From: Streptomyces canus
GTDB lineage: Bacteria; Actinomycetota; Actinomycetes; Streptomycetales; Streptomycetaceae
Length of the DNA: 64,000 bases
Assembly: GCF_030815415.1 (NCBI RefSeq)
Contig: NZ_JAUSWW010000001.1
Span: 8,308,001-8,372,000, forward strand
Reading direction: 5' to 3'
Shown: positions 52,801 to 64,000 of the stretch, one piece after another
Layout of the letters: each line of letters opens with the position of its first letter
How positions within the stretch are numbered: the first letter of the stretch is position 1
The notes under the pieces: model-generated
Told to the model about the DNA's origin: nothing
The model's input: only the letters and a program-made list of their open reading frames with translations
The model's database searches: none
Made by a program: the position numbers and the translations under genes

Positions 52801-54502
52801 GGAGATCGCGGGCGCTCCCGACGACGTGCCGGAGAGTGGCGCCGACGATCCGAAGGCCTCGCTGCCCGCCCTGAGGGAGGCCTATCGGGCCGCCTCGCAG
52901 CTGTACGAGAAGGTCGGGGTCGGCGCCGACCTGCGGGCCGAGCAGGCCCGCGCGGAGAGCGAGTCCAGCGCGGCGCTGGCCGACCTGGACCGGCTGAGCA
53001 ACAAGGTCCGCACCCGCGCGGAGCAGCTCCTGCAGTCGCCCGACGGTTCCGACGGCCCGTCCCGGCAGGCCGCCGCCGCCCGCGCCGAGGAGCTGGTGCA
53101 GCTTCTGGAGACGCGGATGTCCACCGCGAGCGAGCAGCTCGGACGGTTGCGCGGTGAGGCCGAGCGGCACGCGCCCGAGGACGGTGAGGCGCACACCGAG
53201 CTGTCCGAGGAGCTGGAGCCCCGGGACGCCGAGCACGCACAGGCGCTGCTGCGCACGGCGACCGCCGAACTCGCCTCCCGCACCGAGGCGTTGACGCAGA
53301 CCAGGGAGGCGCACACCGAGCTCCTGGACGCCCATCGTGCCGCTGAGGACGCGGCCGGCGGCTTCGACGAGATCGCCGCGATGCTGCGCGACCTGCTGCG
53401 CGAGCACACTCCCGACGAGGATCAGGAGGAGCCGGAGCCGTACCCGGGCAGTCCGGAGGAGGCCCGTCAGTCCGCCGCCGAGGCCCGCCGGTCGCTGCGT
53501 GGCTGCGCCGCCGACCTGTCCGCCGCCGAGACCGCCGTACGCGAGGCGAGTGACATCCTCGTCCGTCACGCCAACTCCACGCGGTACGAGCAGGTCCGCA
53601 CCCCCGCGCGTCAGCAGATCCGCGAGCTGCCCGCGTCCGCGCTGCCGGAGCACGCCCAGAAGTGGGCGGACGCCTTCGCGCCCCGACTGCGGGTCCTCAC
53701 CGACGAGTTGGCGCAGCTGGAGCGGAACCGGGACTCGATCGTCGACCGGTTGCGCGGGCTCGTCGAATCAGCGCTCGCGACCCTGCGATCCGCTCAGCGG
53801 CTGTCCCGGCTGCCCGAGGGGCTCGGCGAGTGGTCCGGGCAGGAGTTCCTGCGGATCCGCTTCGAGGAGCCCGACCAGGCGACGCTGACCGAGCGGCTGG
53901 GCGAGGTCATCGACGAGGCCACGCGCGCGGCGGTGAAGAAGAACTCCGACCTGCGGCGCGACGGGATGTCCCTGCTGCTGCGGGGAGTCGGGGCCGCACT
54001 GCAGCCCAAGGGGATCGCCGTCGAGATCCTCAAGCCGGACGCCGTGCTGAGAGCCGAGCGCGTGCCGGTCGGGCAGATGGGCGATGTGTTCTCCGGTGGC
54101 CAGCTGCTCACGGCGGCCATCGCGCTGTACTGCACCATGGCCGCGCTGCGGTCGAACGACCGGGGCCGCGACAAGCACCGGCACGCGGGCACGCTCTTCC
54201 TGGACAACCCGATCGGTCGAGCCAACGCGACCTATCTGCTGGAACTCCAGCGGGCGGTGTCGGATGCCCTGGGTGTCCAACTCCTGTACACCACGGGCCT
54301 GTTCGACACCACGGCACTCGCTGAGTTCCCGCTGGTCATCAGGTTGCGCAATGACGCCGACCTCAGGGCGGGCCTGAAGTACATCAGCGTGGAGGAGCAC
54401 CTCCGCCCGGGACTGCCGCAGCAGACCCGGTCGGAGGAAGCGGGCCACAGCGAGATCACGGCGACACGGATGTTCAAGCGGCCGACGCAGACGACGTCCT
54501 GA
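49847..54502 (+). CDS. MukB/JetC-like SMC ATPase
   Basis: A 1551-residue SMC-type ATPase. The N-terminal head has Walker A LENGGGKS (62-70). Long Ala/Arg/Glu-rich coiled coils flank a globular hinge-like region at about 690-800 (LLPPGPDVLATVEFL... GIPALPGW). The C-terminal head has the ABC signature VFSGGQ (about 1413-1418), Walker B TLFLDNPIGRAN (about 1447-1458) and a D-loop region (LLYTTGLFD). At the usual catalytic Glu after the Walker B Asp there is Asn (DN). The organisation resembles MukB, MksB and JetC rather than ordinary Smc. ATG 49847. No JetD gene follows. Confidence 0.85.
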   Translation: MYELSRVRLYSIGPAGARYADTVLDLRGVGAEVPDPAPTQAEFFADEPVGPPRRPAPAGVLFLENGGGKSVLLKLIFSVMLPGHRNTLGGASSGVLRKFLLADDCGHVALEWQHTLTGECVVVGKVSEWRGRQVSNDPRKFAEAWYSFRPGPGLSLDNLPVAESTAVRPAVEGVSGALGRRRTMKGFRDAITEAGKAYPHLEVHWEEIHDRWIEHLGDLGLDPELFRYQREMNADEGEAAGLFAVKKDSDFTDLLLRAVTDTRDTDGLADLVSGFGNKLGRRAELIAERDFTAGSVDLLGRIVEAAEARSRARDIHTGAERRTRTLARRLSARGARERVRAADLAQRVTAAAYAVTHAEGSRERSALIAAELAFRHASLALAAAEKSAAAQKRELADARTLHAAWQAAEAVLRHRAAADRVARVSAAIQEAERDAAPALAARARAAVDLVRALHAAAESAETLANEGEERSAALQEVGEAAHRDATVAATEAQRARSEVGHLRQRLSEVEQETTEAVRAGWLDDSAPDADPARAALAASDAEKTAVAAWDAAREASHRAGEHAREAGSAESRAELTAARAADAATAAERSYEAEKRLAEALAAEPRLAELLSLTGASDTGHGGVPVPRTGADGAKKDGPTGRDGGEETLTPEELDRFADELRELLDDAVSAAERHLFELRTAAADDSRILGALGDGGLLPPGPDVLATVEFLGEHGIPALPGWRYLAQAVDPADHARVLAARPELVDGVIITDPDTHARARETLNEAALLPRSAVAVGTAAALLAPTPAPGTGSEAVFLVPPNPAMHDEHAADEERQTLRARATERDDEIRSLAARLAKDRELAARLASWRTGCPAGRLVELAQTAHDTHAFAEESEAELAEARTVRAEADEAAAEAVQVRDERQEAAQKARRAADALAGLAFRLRERAGWQVKLRELADEATESETRAQTCLERARAADEDRRAAQRAADDARRTARALRAERSEIAGAPDDVPESGADDPKASLPALREAYRAASQLYEKVGVGADLRAEQARAESESSAALADLDRLSNKVRTRAEQLLQSPDGSDGPSRQAAAARAEELVQLLETRMSTASEQLGRLRGEAERHAPEDGEAHTELSEELEPRDAEHAQALLRTATAELASRTEALTQTREAHTELLDAHRAAEDAAGGFDEIAAMLRDLLREHTPDEDQEEPEPYPGSPEEARQSAAEARRSLRGCAADLSAAETAVREASDILVRHANSTRYEQVRTPARQQIRELPASALPEHAQKWADAFAPRLRVLTDELAQLERNRDSIVDRLRGLVESALATLRSAQRLSRLPEGLGEWSGQEFLRIRFEEPDQATLTERLGEVIDEATRAAVKKNSDLRRDGMSLLLRGVGAALQPKGIAVEILKPDAVLRAERVPVGQMGDVFSGGQLLTAAIALYCTMAALRSNDRGRDKHRHAGTLFLDNPIGRANATYLLELQRAVSDALGVQLLYTTGLFDTTALAEFPLVIRLRNDADLRAGLKYISVEEHLRPGLPQQTRSEEAGHSEITATRMFKRPTQTTS

Positions 54503-54535
54503 GCGCAGGGCCGGTGCGTGGGCCGGTGTCGCCTC

Positions 54536-55084
54536 TCAGGAGTGCGACAACTGCCCCGCGCCGCCCCGCCGCTGTATCCGGGCCTGTGCCCGCTCCGCGG
54601 ACCGCGCCTGGCGCCGGGCCCTGCGCCGCTCGCGCCGCAGGGCCCGGGCGGTGCTGCTCGGGGCCGACACGACGCCGTTGCGCTGGTTCCACACCTGACG
54701 GGTCACCCAGATGTCCAGGGCGCCCCACGTCGCCACCACGGTGCTCGCCACGCTGCTGAGGACCATCGGGAACGCCAGCCAGGATCCGGCCAGTGTGCAC
54801 AGGAACGCCACCATCGCCTGGATCAGCGTCACAGCGATGATCAGGACCGCCCGCACGGCCGACCTGCGCACGGGATCGGGCATCCGACGCCGCGGCGCGG
54901 CCTCGTCGATCCACAACGGCCGGTAGTACGGCTCCTCTTCCGGCGGGGCATGTTCGGTGGTCCCGGACCGGGTCCCGCCCTCGTGCGCTGGAATGTCGCG
55001 ATCCAGTGCCTCGGGACTCCGCTGCTCCGTCAAGTGCGCCGCAGCGCCGTCCACGAGCGCCTCTTGCCGCTCCGCCGTGCCCAT
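54536..55084 (-). CDS. two-helix membrane protein
   Basis: A 182-residue protein. A charged Pro/Glu-rich N-terminal region (about 1-75) precedes two hydrophobic helices (AVLIIAVTLIQAMVAFLCTLAG; WLAFPMVLSSVASTVVATWGALDIWVT) and a very basic C-terminal tail (ALRRERRRARRQARSAERAQARIQRR), possibly binding nucleic acid. ATG 55084 is chosen over a longer upstream frame. It is convergent with the SMC operon (33 bp between stops), so a JetD role is excluded. Confidence 0.6.
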   Translation of the reverse strand: MGTAERQEALVDGAAAHLTEQRSPEALDRDIPAHEGGTRSGTTEHAPPEEEPYYRPLWIDEAAPRRRMPDPVRRSAVRAVLIIAVTLIQAMVAFLCTLAGSWLAFPMVLSSVASTVVATWGALDIWVTRQVWNQRNGVVSAPSSTARALRRERRRARRQARSAERAQARIQRRGGAGQLSHS

Positions 55085-55503
55085 CACCGTGTCACTCCCC
55101 ACCGCCGGCAGACCCCATGCTCCGTGTGCGAACACACGTCTCCCCAGCGGCTGCCCGGCTTGCGCTGTTTTACGCCGCCCGGATGCGGGATGCGGCTCGT
55201 GTGGCCGATTCTGCACCCATTTCCCGAAGAGAAGGACGAACGATACGCTCTGAAGATTCCCAAGAAACGAAAAATTCTGGCCAACTGGTCAGCCGTCACG
55301 GCCGGATCGGTGCGAGCTGTCGAGGCGTGTTTCGGGGAGGCAATCTCCCGCAATGCCCGGACAACTCACCATCTCGCGTCGCCGGTGCGGAAGTTCGCCT
55401 TCCGGACGGGTCTTCGAGTTAACTGCGTGACGGTAGTAGGCTCGCGCCGTTTGTTGACGTACATGTGTACCCCCGGCCGACGGGGGTCGAGCTGGGGGAG
55501 GCC
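55085..55503 (+). other. 419-bp region upstream of the conservon
   Basis: No gene recognised. The centre is A/T-richer than its surroundings (GAAACGAAAAATTCTGG). A HrdB-like pair TTCGAG (55413-55418) and TAGGCT (55437-55442) has 18-bp spacing. A perfect inverted repeat GTACA-TG-TGTAC (55459-55470) lies just downstream of the predicted start site. Confidence 0.45.
55459..55470. promoter_or_regulatory. GTACA-TG-TGTAC inverted repeat upstream of cvnA
   Basis: A perfect 5-bp inverted repeat around a TG centre, 34 bp upstream of the cvnA start and near a predicted transcription start. It could be an operator. Confidence 0.35.
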
Positions 55504-58431
55504 ATGCGCTTTCGCGGGAAGTCGATCCGCCGGAAGATCGTGGCGCTGCTTCTCGTGCCGCTGGTGTCCCTGACAGCGATCTGGGGCTTCGCCACGGTAC
55601 TCACGGGACGGGCGGTCGCCCAGCTGTTCCACGTGTCGACGGTCGTGGAGGACCTCGGCTATCCCGCCGAGGACACCGTCCGCGTCCTCCAGCAGGAACG
55701 CCGCCAGACCCTCGTCTATCTGGCCGACCCACGGGCCTCGGACGCGCTCGCCTCGCTCCGTGAGACCCGCACGGCCACCGACGACGCCATCGCCAAGATC
55801 CGTAAGAGCGCGAAGGACCCCGACCTCCGCGACGGCATGGACCAGGACGACGAGGAACGTCTCACCGCTGTACTGGACGCCTTCGACGGCATCGACTCCC
55901 TGCGCCGCAGCGTCGAGGAAGACGCGGTGAACCGGGTCCAGGCCCTCGAGCGCTACAACCGCCTCGTGGATCCCTGCTACACCCTGCTGGCCTCCCTCGA
56001 CGGGGTGGACAGCGTGGAGATGGACAAGCAGGCCCGCGCCCTCGTCAACATCACCCGCGCTCGTGAACTCCTCTCCCGAGAGGACGCCCTGCTCGGCTCC
56101 GCCCTCGTGGTCGGCGATCTGACGCACGGAGAGATCCGCGAGGTCTCCGACCTGATCGCGCAGCGCACCGTGCTGTACGACATCAGCCTGCCGGTGCTGC
56201 CCGCGGCGGAACGCGAGCGCTACGACCGGTTCTGGAAGAACGCGTCCACCGCGTCGCTGCGCTCCGCAGAGAAGATCGTCGTCGACTCCGAGCCCGGCGC
56301 CCCCCGTTTCATCACCGCCAAGAGCTGGGACGCCACCGCCGCCACCGTGCTCGAAGAACTCGCCAACCTCAACGACCAGGCGGGCGACCGCTATCAGGAC
56401 CGGGTGCAGCCGGTGGCGATGGGCGTCATCCTCAAGGCGGCCTTCGCCGGTGTCCTCGGCCTGCTCGCCCTGCTCTTCTCGGTCGTCCTCTCCGTGCGTA
56501 TCGGCCGCGGTCTCATCCGCGACCTGCGGCAGCTGCGCCTCGAGGCCCACGAGGCGTCCGGCGTACGGCTCCCGAGCGTCATGCGCAGGCTGTCCGCGGG
56601 CGAACAGGTCGACGTGGAGACCGAGGTCCCGCGTCTGGAGTACGACAAGAACGAGATGGGCGAGGTCGGCCAAGCCCTCAACACCCTGCAGCGCGCCGCC
56701 GTCGAGGCCGCCGTCAAGCAGGCCGAACTCCGCGGCGGGGTCTCCGAGGTCTTCGTGAACCTCGCCCGCCGCAGCCAGGTGCTCCTGCACAAGCAGCTCA
56801 CCCTGCTCGACACCATGGAGCGCCGGACCGAGGACACCGACGAACTCGCCGACCTGTTCCGCCTCGACCACCTGACCACCCGTATGCGCCGCCATGCCGA
56901 GGGCCTCGTGATCCTCTCCGGCGCCGCCCCCTCCCGGCAGTGGCGCAAGCCCGTCCAGCTCATGGACGTCGTACGCGCCGCCGTCGCCGAGGTCGAGGAC
57001 TACGAGCGCATCGAGGTCCGCCGGCTGCCGCGGGTCGCCGTCACCGGTCCGGCGGTCGCGGACCTCACCCACCTGGTCGCCGAACTCCTGGAGAACGCCA
57101 CGGTGTTCTCCCCGCCTCACACCGCGGTCCAGGTGCTGGGCGAGCGCGTCGCCAACGGCTTCACCCTGGAGATCCACGACCGCGGCCTCGGCATGGCGGC
57201 CGACGCCCTCCTGGACGCCAACCTCCGGCTCGCGGAGACACCGGAGTTCGAGCTGTCCGACACCGACCGGCTGGGCCTGTTCGTGGTCAGCCGGCTCGCC
57301 CAGCGGCAGAACGTCCGGGTCTCGCTCCAGCCGTCGCCGTACGGCGGCACGACGGCCGTCGTGTTCATCCCGAACACCCTGCTGACGGACGACATCCCGG
57401 ACACCAACGGCCTCGGCTTCCGACTGGACCGCCCCCAGCCCTCCAAGGAGGCCGAGCTGGAGGAAGCCCGCCGGACCCAGCTCGCCCACGCGGCGCTGCC
57501 GCTGCCCGGCCTGACGGGAGGGCTCCTGGACGGCCCCGTCGAGCTGGAGGCGCCCGTCGACCTGGACGCCGTCGACGACTTCCCCGGCGCGCTCGACGAC
57601 GAGGACAGCGAACGCGGCGGACTGTTCCGCCCGCGCCGCTCCCTGGTCCGCGCGGACGCCACCCCGGGCGAGGACCGCCACGACGCCTCCGACCACGACC
57701 AGAACGCCCCGGTGCCGCTGCCCCGCCGCCACACCCCCAAGCTGGTCAGCTCGCACGGCCGCCCGGTGACCGAGCAACGGGAGCAGAGCGACGACGAGGC
57801 CTCCGCGGGCCCGAACAACCGGCCGTTCCCCCAGGAGGCACCGCCCCTGCCCGCCCGCAGGCGCACCACGGGGCCGCAGCGCCGTGCCACCGATGTCGCC
57901 GACCGCCGGGACGAGCAGCGCGCCGAAGCCCCGACGGCCACGGGCCGCGAACCCGGCGGAGCGCCGCACGGTGCTTCCGCCCTTCCCAGACGCACCCGGC
58001 GCGCCGAGATCGCGTCGAGCGGGGCGGCCGAGCCCTTCAAGGCCGCTCCAGAGGGAGTCGCACCCCACCGGAGCGGCCCCGGCGCCGCCCTGGAGCGGAC
58101 CGGCTCCCGCCCCGGGCCCCAGGAGACCGGTGCCGAGACCACGCCCCAGCCGATCGGACGCGGTGCCACGCCGCGGGAGACCGCCCCGGGCACCGGCCCG
58201 CTGCCCCGCCGCGTACGCCAGGCCAACCTGGCCCCGCAGCTGAAGCAGAGTCCGGCCGGGCGCCGCACCGACGACAGCACGGGGGTCGACGAGCGGGACG
58301 CCGACCAGGTACGCAGCCGTATGGCATCGCTCCAGCGCGGCTGGCAGCGCGGCCGTGCGGAGAACGACGCCGCGGGCGATGACACCCACAGCGGCACAGC
58401 ACCACGAGGAACTAAGGGGGACGGTCGATGA
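55504..58431 (+). CDS. cvnA: conservon sensor kinase-like protein CvnA (nitrate/nitrite-sensing domain)
   Basis: A 975-residue sensor kinase-like protein. Helix one (IRRKIVALLLVPLVSLTAIWGF, about 9-30) and helix two (KAAFAGVLGLLALLFSVVLSV, about 313-335) bracket an extracellular region of the nitrate/nitrite-sensing type. A HAMP-like segment, a helical dimerisation region (LDHLTTRMRRHAEGLVILSG) and an ATPase domain follow (ELLENATVFSPPHTAV, IHDRGLGM, DRLGLFVVSRLA, PYGGTTAVVFIP). After about residue 640 there is a Pro/Arg/Ala-rich, probably disordered tail of about 335 residues. Conservon kinases lack a standard response regulator and act through CvnB-D. ATG behind GGGGGAGG. Confidence 0.9.
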   Translation: MRFRGKSIRRKIVALLLVPLVSLTAIWGFATVLTGRAVAQLFHVSTVVEDLGYPAEDTVRVLQQERRQTLVYLADPRASDALASLRETRTATDDAIAKIRKSAKDPDLRDGMDQDDEERLTAVLDAFDGIDSLRRSVEEDAVNRVQALERYNRLVDPCYTLLASLDGVDSVEMDKQARALVNITRARELLSREDALLGSALVVGDLTHGEIREVSDLIAQRTVLYDISLPVLPAAERERYDRFWKNASTASLRSAEKIVVDSEPGAPRFITAKSWDATAATVLEELANLNDQAGDRYQDRVQPVAMGVILKAAFAGVLGLLALLFSVVLSVRIGRGLIRDLRQLRLEAHEASGVRLPSVMRRLSAGEQVDVETEVPRLEYDKNEMGEVGQALNTLQRAAVEAAVKQAELRGGVSEVFVNLARRSQVLLHKQLTLLDTMERRTEDTDELADLFRLDHLTTRMRRHAEGLVILSGAAPSRQWRKPVQLMDVVRAAVAEVEDYERIEVRRLPRVAVTGPAVADLTHLVAELLENATVFSPPHTAVQVLGERVANGFTLEIHDRGLGMAADALLDANLRLAETPEFELSDTDRLGLFVVSRLAQRQNVRVSLQPSPYGGTTAVVFIPNTLLTDDIPDTNGLGFRLDRPQPSKEAELEEARRTQLAHAALPLPGLTGGLLDGPVELEAPVDLDAVDDFPGALDDEDSERGGLFRPRRSLVRADATPGEDRHDASDHDQNAPVPLPRRHTPKLVSSHGRPVTEQREQSDDEASAGPNNRPFPQEAPPLPARRRTTGPQRRATDVADRRDEQRAEAPTATGREPGGAPHGASALPRRTRRAEIASSGAAEPFKAAPEGVAPHRSGPGAALERTGSRPGPQETGAETTPQPIGRGATPRETAPGTGPLPRRVRQANLAPQLKQSPAGRRTDDSTGVDERDADQVRSRMASLQRGWQRGRAENDAAGDDTHSGTAPRGTKGDGR

Positions 58432-58862
58432 CCGCACCGAAGGCGACCGGCCACAGCACAACCAACTCCGGCGAGCTCAACTGGCTCCTGGACGACCTGG
58501 TCGACCGCGTCGCAAGCATCCGCAAGGCCGTCGTGCTCTCCGGCGACGGGCTGGCGACGGGGGTCTCCAAGGACCTGACGCGGGAGGACGGCGAGCACCT
58601 GGCCGCCGTCGCCTCCGGCTTCCACAGCCTCGCCAAGGGCGTGGGCCGCCACTTCGAGGCGGGCAACGTCCGCCAGACGGTCGTCGAGCTCGACGACGCC
58701 TTCCTGTTCGTGACGGCCGCCGGCGACGGCAGCTGCCTCGCCGTCCTGTCCGACGCGGACTCCGACGTCGGCCTGGTCGCCTACGAGATGACGCTCCTCG
58801 TCAAGCGGGTCGGTGTACATCTGGCATCGACTCCGCGCACCGATCTGCCTCAGAGCGGGTAG
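58428..58862 (+). CDS. cvnB: conservon roadblock/LC7 protein CvnB
   Basis: A 144-residue roadblock/LC7-fold protein; WLLDDLVDRVASIRKAVVLSGDGLATGVSKDL and ETVVELDDAFLF-like segments fit MglB/CvnB. Such proteins act as GTPase regulators for the CvnD partner. ATGA overlap with cvnA. (The segment here reads RQTVVELDDAFLFVTAAGDG.). Confidence 0.92.
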   Translation: MTAPKATGHSTTNSGELNWLLDDLVDRVASIRKAVVLSGDGLATGVSKDLTREDGEHLAAVASGFHSLAKGVGRHFEAGNVRQTVVELDDAFLFVTAAGDGSCLAVLSDADSDVGLVAYEMTLLVKRVGVHLASTPRTDLPQSG

Positions 58863-58871
58863 TGAGATGAC

Positions 58872-59267
58872 ATGAGCACAGACGGTCAGGGAAGAAGTCA
58901 CTGGTTCGACGACGAGGCCGGACCGGTCGTCCGTCCGTACGCCATGACGCGTGGCCGCACCACCAGTGCGGCCCAGCACCGCCTCGACCTCATCGCGGTG
59001 GTCGTCGCGGAGACCCAGGCGGACGACCCGGAGGGCGACCACACGCTGTCCCCGGAGCACGTGGACATCGTCGACCTGTGCCGGGACGCCCCGCAGTCGG
59101 TCGCCGAGCTGTCCTCCGAACTCGACCTGCCCATCGGCGTGGTACGGGTCCTCGTGGGTGACCTCGTGGACGCGGAGTTCGTCCATGTGAACCGGCCCGT
59201 GCCGCCCGCCGAGCTGCCGGACGAGAGCATTCTGCGCGATGTGATCAACGGCCTCCGGGCGCTCTGA
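58872..59267 (+). CDS. cvnC: conservon DUF742 protein CvnC
   Basis: A 131-residue DUF742 protein with a winged-helix-like core; GPVVRPYAMTRGRTTSAAQHRLDLIAVV and LCRDAPQSVAELSSELDLPIGVVRVLVGDLVDAEFVHV are family features. In normal conservons the next gene is the GTPase; here an oxoprolinase gene lies between. No frameshift is seen and the gene ends cleanly. Confidence 0.92.
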   Translation: MSTDGQGRSHWFDDEAGPVVRPYAMTRGRTTSAAQHRLDLIAVVVAETQADDPEGDHTLSPEHVDIVDLCRDAPQSVAELSSELDLPIGVVRVLVGDLVDAEFVHVNRPVPPAELPDESILRDVINGLRAL

Positions 59268-59486
59268 CCGAGTGCCCCGCCCGCAAAGGCGGCCGTTCCC
59301 TCGGGGCCGTGAGCCGCTCACCGACGGTCCTGGGGAACACGGCCGCACCCCCGCCGCCCCGTCGAGCGGACCAGGCGCCGTAACAGTGCTCCCGATATGA
59401 TCTGACCGATCGTCGACGACCATCCGCAGACGGTCTGCCGCCACTCTGCGGACACGGTGCCGAACAGCGCGATCGGGGAGACGGAC

Positions 59487-63099
<3,613 letters not shown>

Positions 63100-63119
<20 letters not shown>

Positions 63120-63708
63120 GCGCGGCAAGCCCCCGGTCGAGCCCGTCACGTTCAAGATCCTGGTGGCCGGCGGCTTCGGCGTGGGCAAGACCACGCTCGT
63201 GGGCGCGGTCAGCGAGATCCGGCCGCTGCGCACCGAGGAACTGCTCACCGAGGCAGGACGCCCGGTCGACGACATCAGCGGTGTCGAGAGCAAGAGCACC
63301 ACCACCGTGGCCATGGACTTCGGGCGTATCACGCTCCGCGAGGACCTGGTGCTGTACCTCTTCGGGACGCCCGGGCAGGAACGGTTCTGGTTCATGTGGG
63401 ACGAGCTCTCCGAGGGCGCGCTCGGTGCCGTCGTGCTCGCCGACACCCGCCGCCTGGAGGACTGCTTCGCCGCCGTCGACTACTTCGAGCGGCGCTCCAT
63501 CCCCTTCGTGATCGGCGTCAACTGCTTCGAGGGCGCTGCCCGTTACCCCGTCGAGGAGGTCCGCCAGGCCCTCGACCTCGACGAGGACGTACCGCTCCTG
63601 CTCACCGACGCCCGTGACCGCGCCTCGGTCAAGGAGGTCCTCATCGGCGTGGTCCGGCATGCGATGGCCTACGCGGCGGAGCGTCGCCAGACCGCCGTCA
63701 CGACCTGA
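63100..63708 (+). CDS. cvnD: conservon GTP-binding protein CvnD
   Basis: A 202-residue small GTPase of the MglA/CvnD type; ILVAGGFGVGKTTLVGAVSEI (P-loop), YLFGTPGQERFWFMWDEL (G3) and IGVNCFEGA (G4-like) are intact. ATG 63100 lies 20 bp inside the oxoprolinase 3' end with AGGAG upstream, so translation is coupled. It is downstream of a non-conservon gene, which is unusual; the protein looks complete. Confidence 0.92.
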
Positions 63709-63717
63709 CACGGGCAC

Positions 63718-63749
63718 GGCCCGTACCCCCGCCGACCGGGGTACGGGCC
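63718..63749. terminator. terminator between cvnD and glpK
   Basis: Stem GGCCCGTACCCC (63718-63729) / GGGGTACGGGCC (63738-63749), 12 perfect pairs, 8-nt loop, followed by GCGTTTCCC. It separates the convergent cvnD and glycerol kinase genes. Confidence 0.8.
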
Positions 63750-63805
63750 GCGTTTCCCGAGCACCACGCGTGCGTGCGGTCGTCGCAGCGCACGCACACG
63801 TGCCG

Positions 63806-64000
63806 CTAGTTGTCCCCGTCCTCCTGCCAACCGAAGCTCTTCTCCACGGCCTTGCGCCAGTTGTGGTACTCACGGTCCCGCACCGACGACTCCATGGCGG
63901 GCGTCCACTCGACGTCCTTCTGCCAGTGCGACTTGAGCTGGTCCAGGTCGTTCCACACGCCCGTGGCCAGCCCGGCGGCATAGGCCGCGCCCAGGCAGGT
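63806..64000 (-). CDS. glpK: glycerol kinase, C-terminal end (partial)
   Basis: The last 64 codons of a gene running off the window's right edge; reads TCLGAAYAAGLATGVWNDLDQLKSHW and ends in GWQEDGDN. The LGAAYAAGLA segment and the R...Y..W pattern (SSVRDREYHNWRKAVE) match GlpK C-termini. GlpK makes sn-glycerol 3-phosphate from glycerol and ATP. Only the tail is visible, so the active site cannot be checked. Confidence 0.85.
   Translation of the reverse strand, partial: TCLGAAYAAGLATGVWNDLDQLKSHWQKDVEWTPAMESSVRDREYHNWRKAVEKSFGWQEDGDN

Noticed and set aside
54536..55084. The gene next to the SMC operon as a JetD homologue.
   Set aside because: It is on the other strand, short, and has two transmembrane helices with no nuclease motif.
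54536..55216. A longer start (226 residues) for the two-helix membrane protein.
   Set aside because: The extension is low-complexity and the internal ATG at 55084 begins a better N-terminus.

Overview
The window is a stretch of high-GC actinomycete chromosome, almost certainly Streptomyces. Gene content supports this: smeA-sffA sporulation genes, rbpA behind a SigR-type promoter, an FMN-riboswitch rib operon running into hisE-hisG, a chiD-like chitinase with DasR-like sites, and a cvn conservon. Starts are often GTG or TTG, genes often overlap as ATGA or GTGA, and short Streptomyces-type palindromic repeats are present. Nothing in the core looks like a phage or a large island.

Layout. 0.2-2.7 kb: a davA-davB pair for lysine degradation through 5-aminovaleramide. 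2.7-7.7 kb: a membrane protein, a DUF5995 protein, a GH6 cellulase, and a divergent MFS/ROK pair. 7.8-9.5 kb: an ECF41-type sigma factor gene broken by a small palindromic insertion, with its partner oxidoreductase gene. 9.75-14.7 kb: FMN riboswitch, ribE-ribM-ribBA-ribH, then hisE-hisG and a PH-domain gene. 14.9-19.3 kb: two CNNM/CBS proteins and a CbxX-type AAA ATPase that may have an attenuated leader. 19.7-24.4 kb: uridine-kinase-like gene, a MITE-like inverted repeat, a Tat-exported C39-like protein, a 46-residue membrane peptide, a TetR regulator and a GH18 chitinase. 24.8-27.3 kb: an acyl-CoA dehydrogenase carrying an in-frame repeat insertion, then a decayed DUF7065-like/APH-like gene fusion.

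27.4-35.8 kb: a Cys-pair protein, an AsnC regulator, an amidohydrolase, polyprenol-phosphate mannose synthase, FxsA, RbpA, a UMF1-like MFS protein, and a YczE-GDPD pair. 35.9-41.7 kb: a MocR regulator, sffA-smeA, an ankyrin protein, a possible 19-residue ORF and a HEAT-repeat protein. 42.1-47.3 kb: pxpA-pxpB-pxpC, a DUF1445 gene and an MFS gene, divergent from a GntR/FCD regulator across a 17-bp palindrome. 47.4-54.5 kb: a three-gene kleisin/KITE/SMC operon resembling MukFEB or JetABC but without JetD. 55.5-63.7 kb: a conservon (cvnA-B-C...D) with a 1210-residue ATP-dependent 5-oxoprolinase gene between cvnC and cvnD. The 3' end of a glycerol kinase gene closes the window.

The points most worth attention are the JetD-less SMC operon, the oxoprolinase embedded in the conservon, the sigma factor interrupted by a repeat whose relatives sit in-frame in an acyl-CoA dehydrogenase and nested in a larger inverted repeat, and the predicted short attenuated transcript near 19.6 kb. 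All functional assignments come from recognised motifs and remembered family features; no database search was run.
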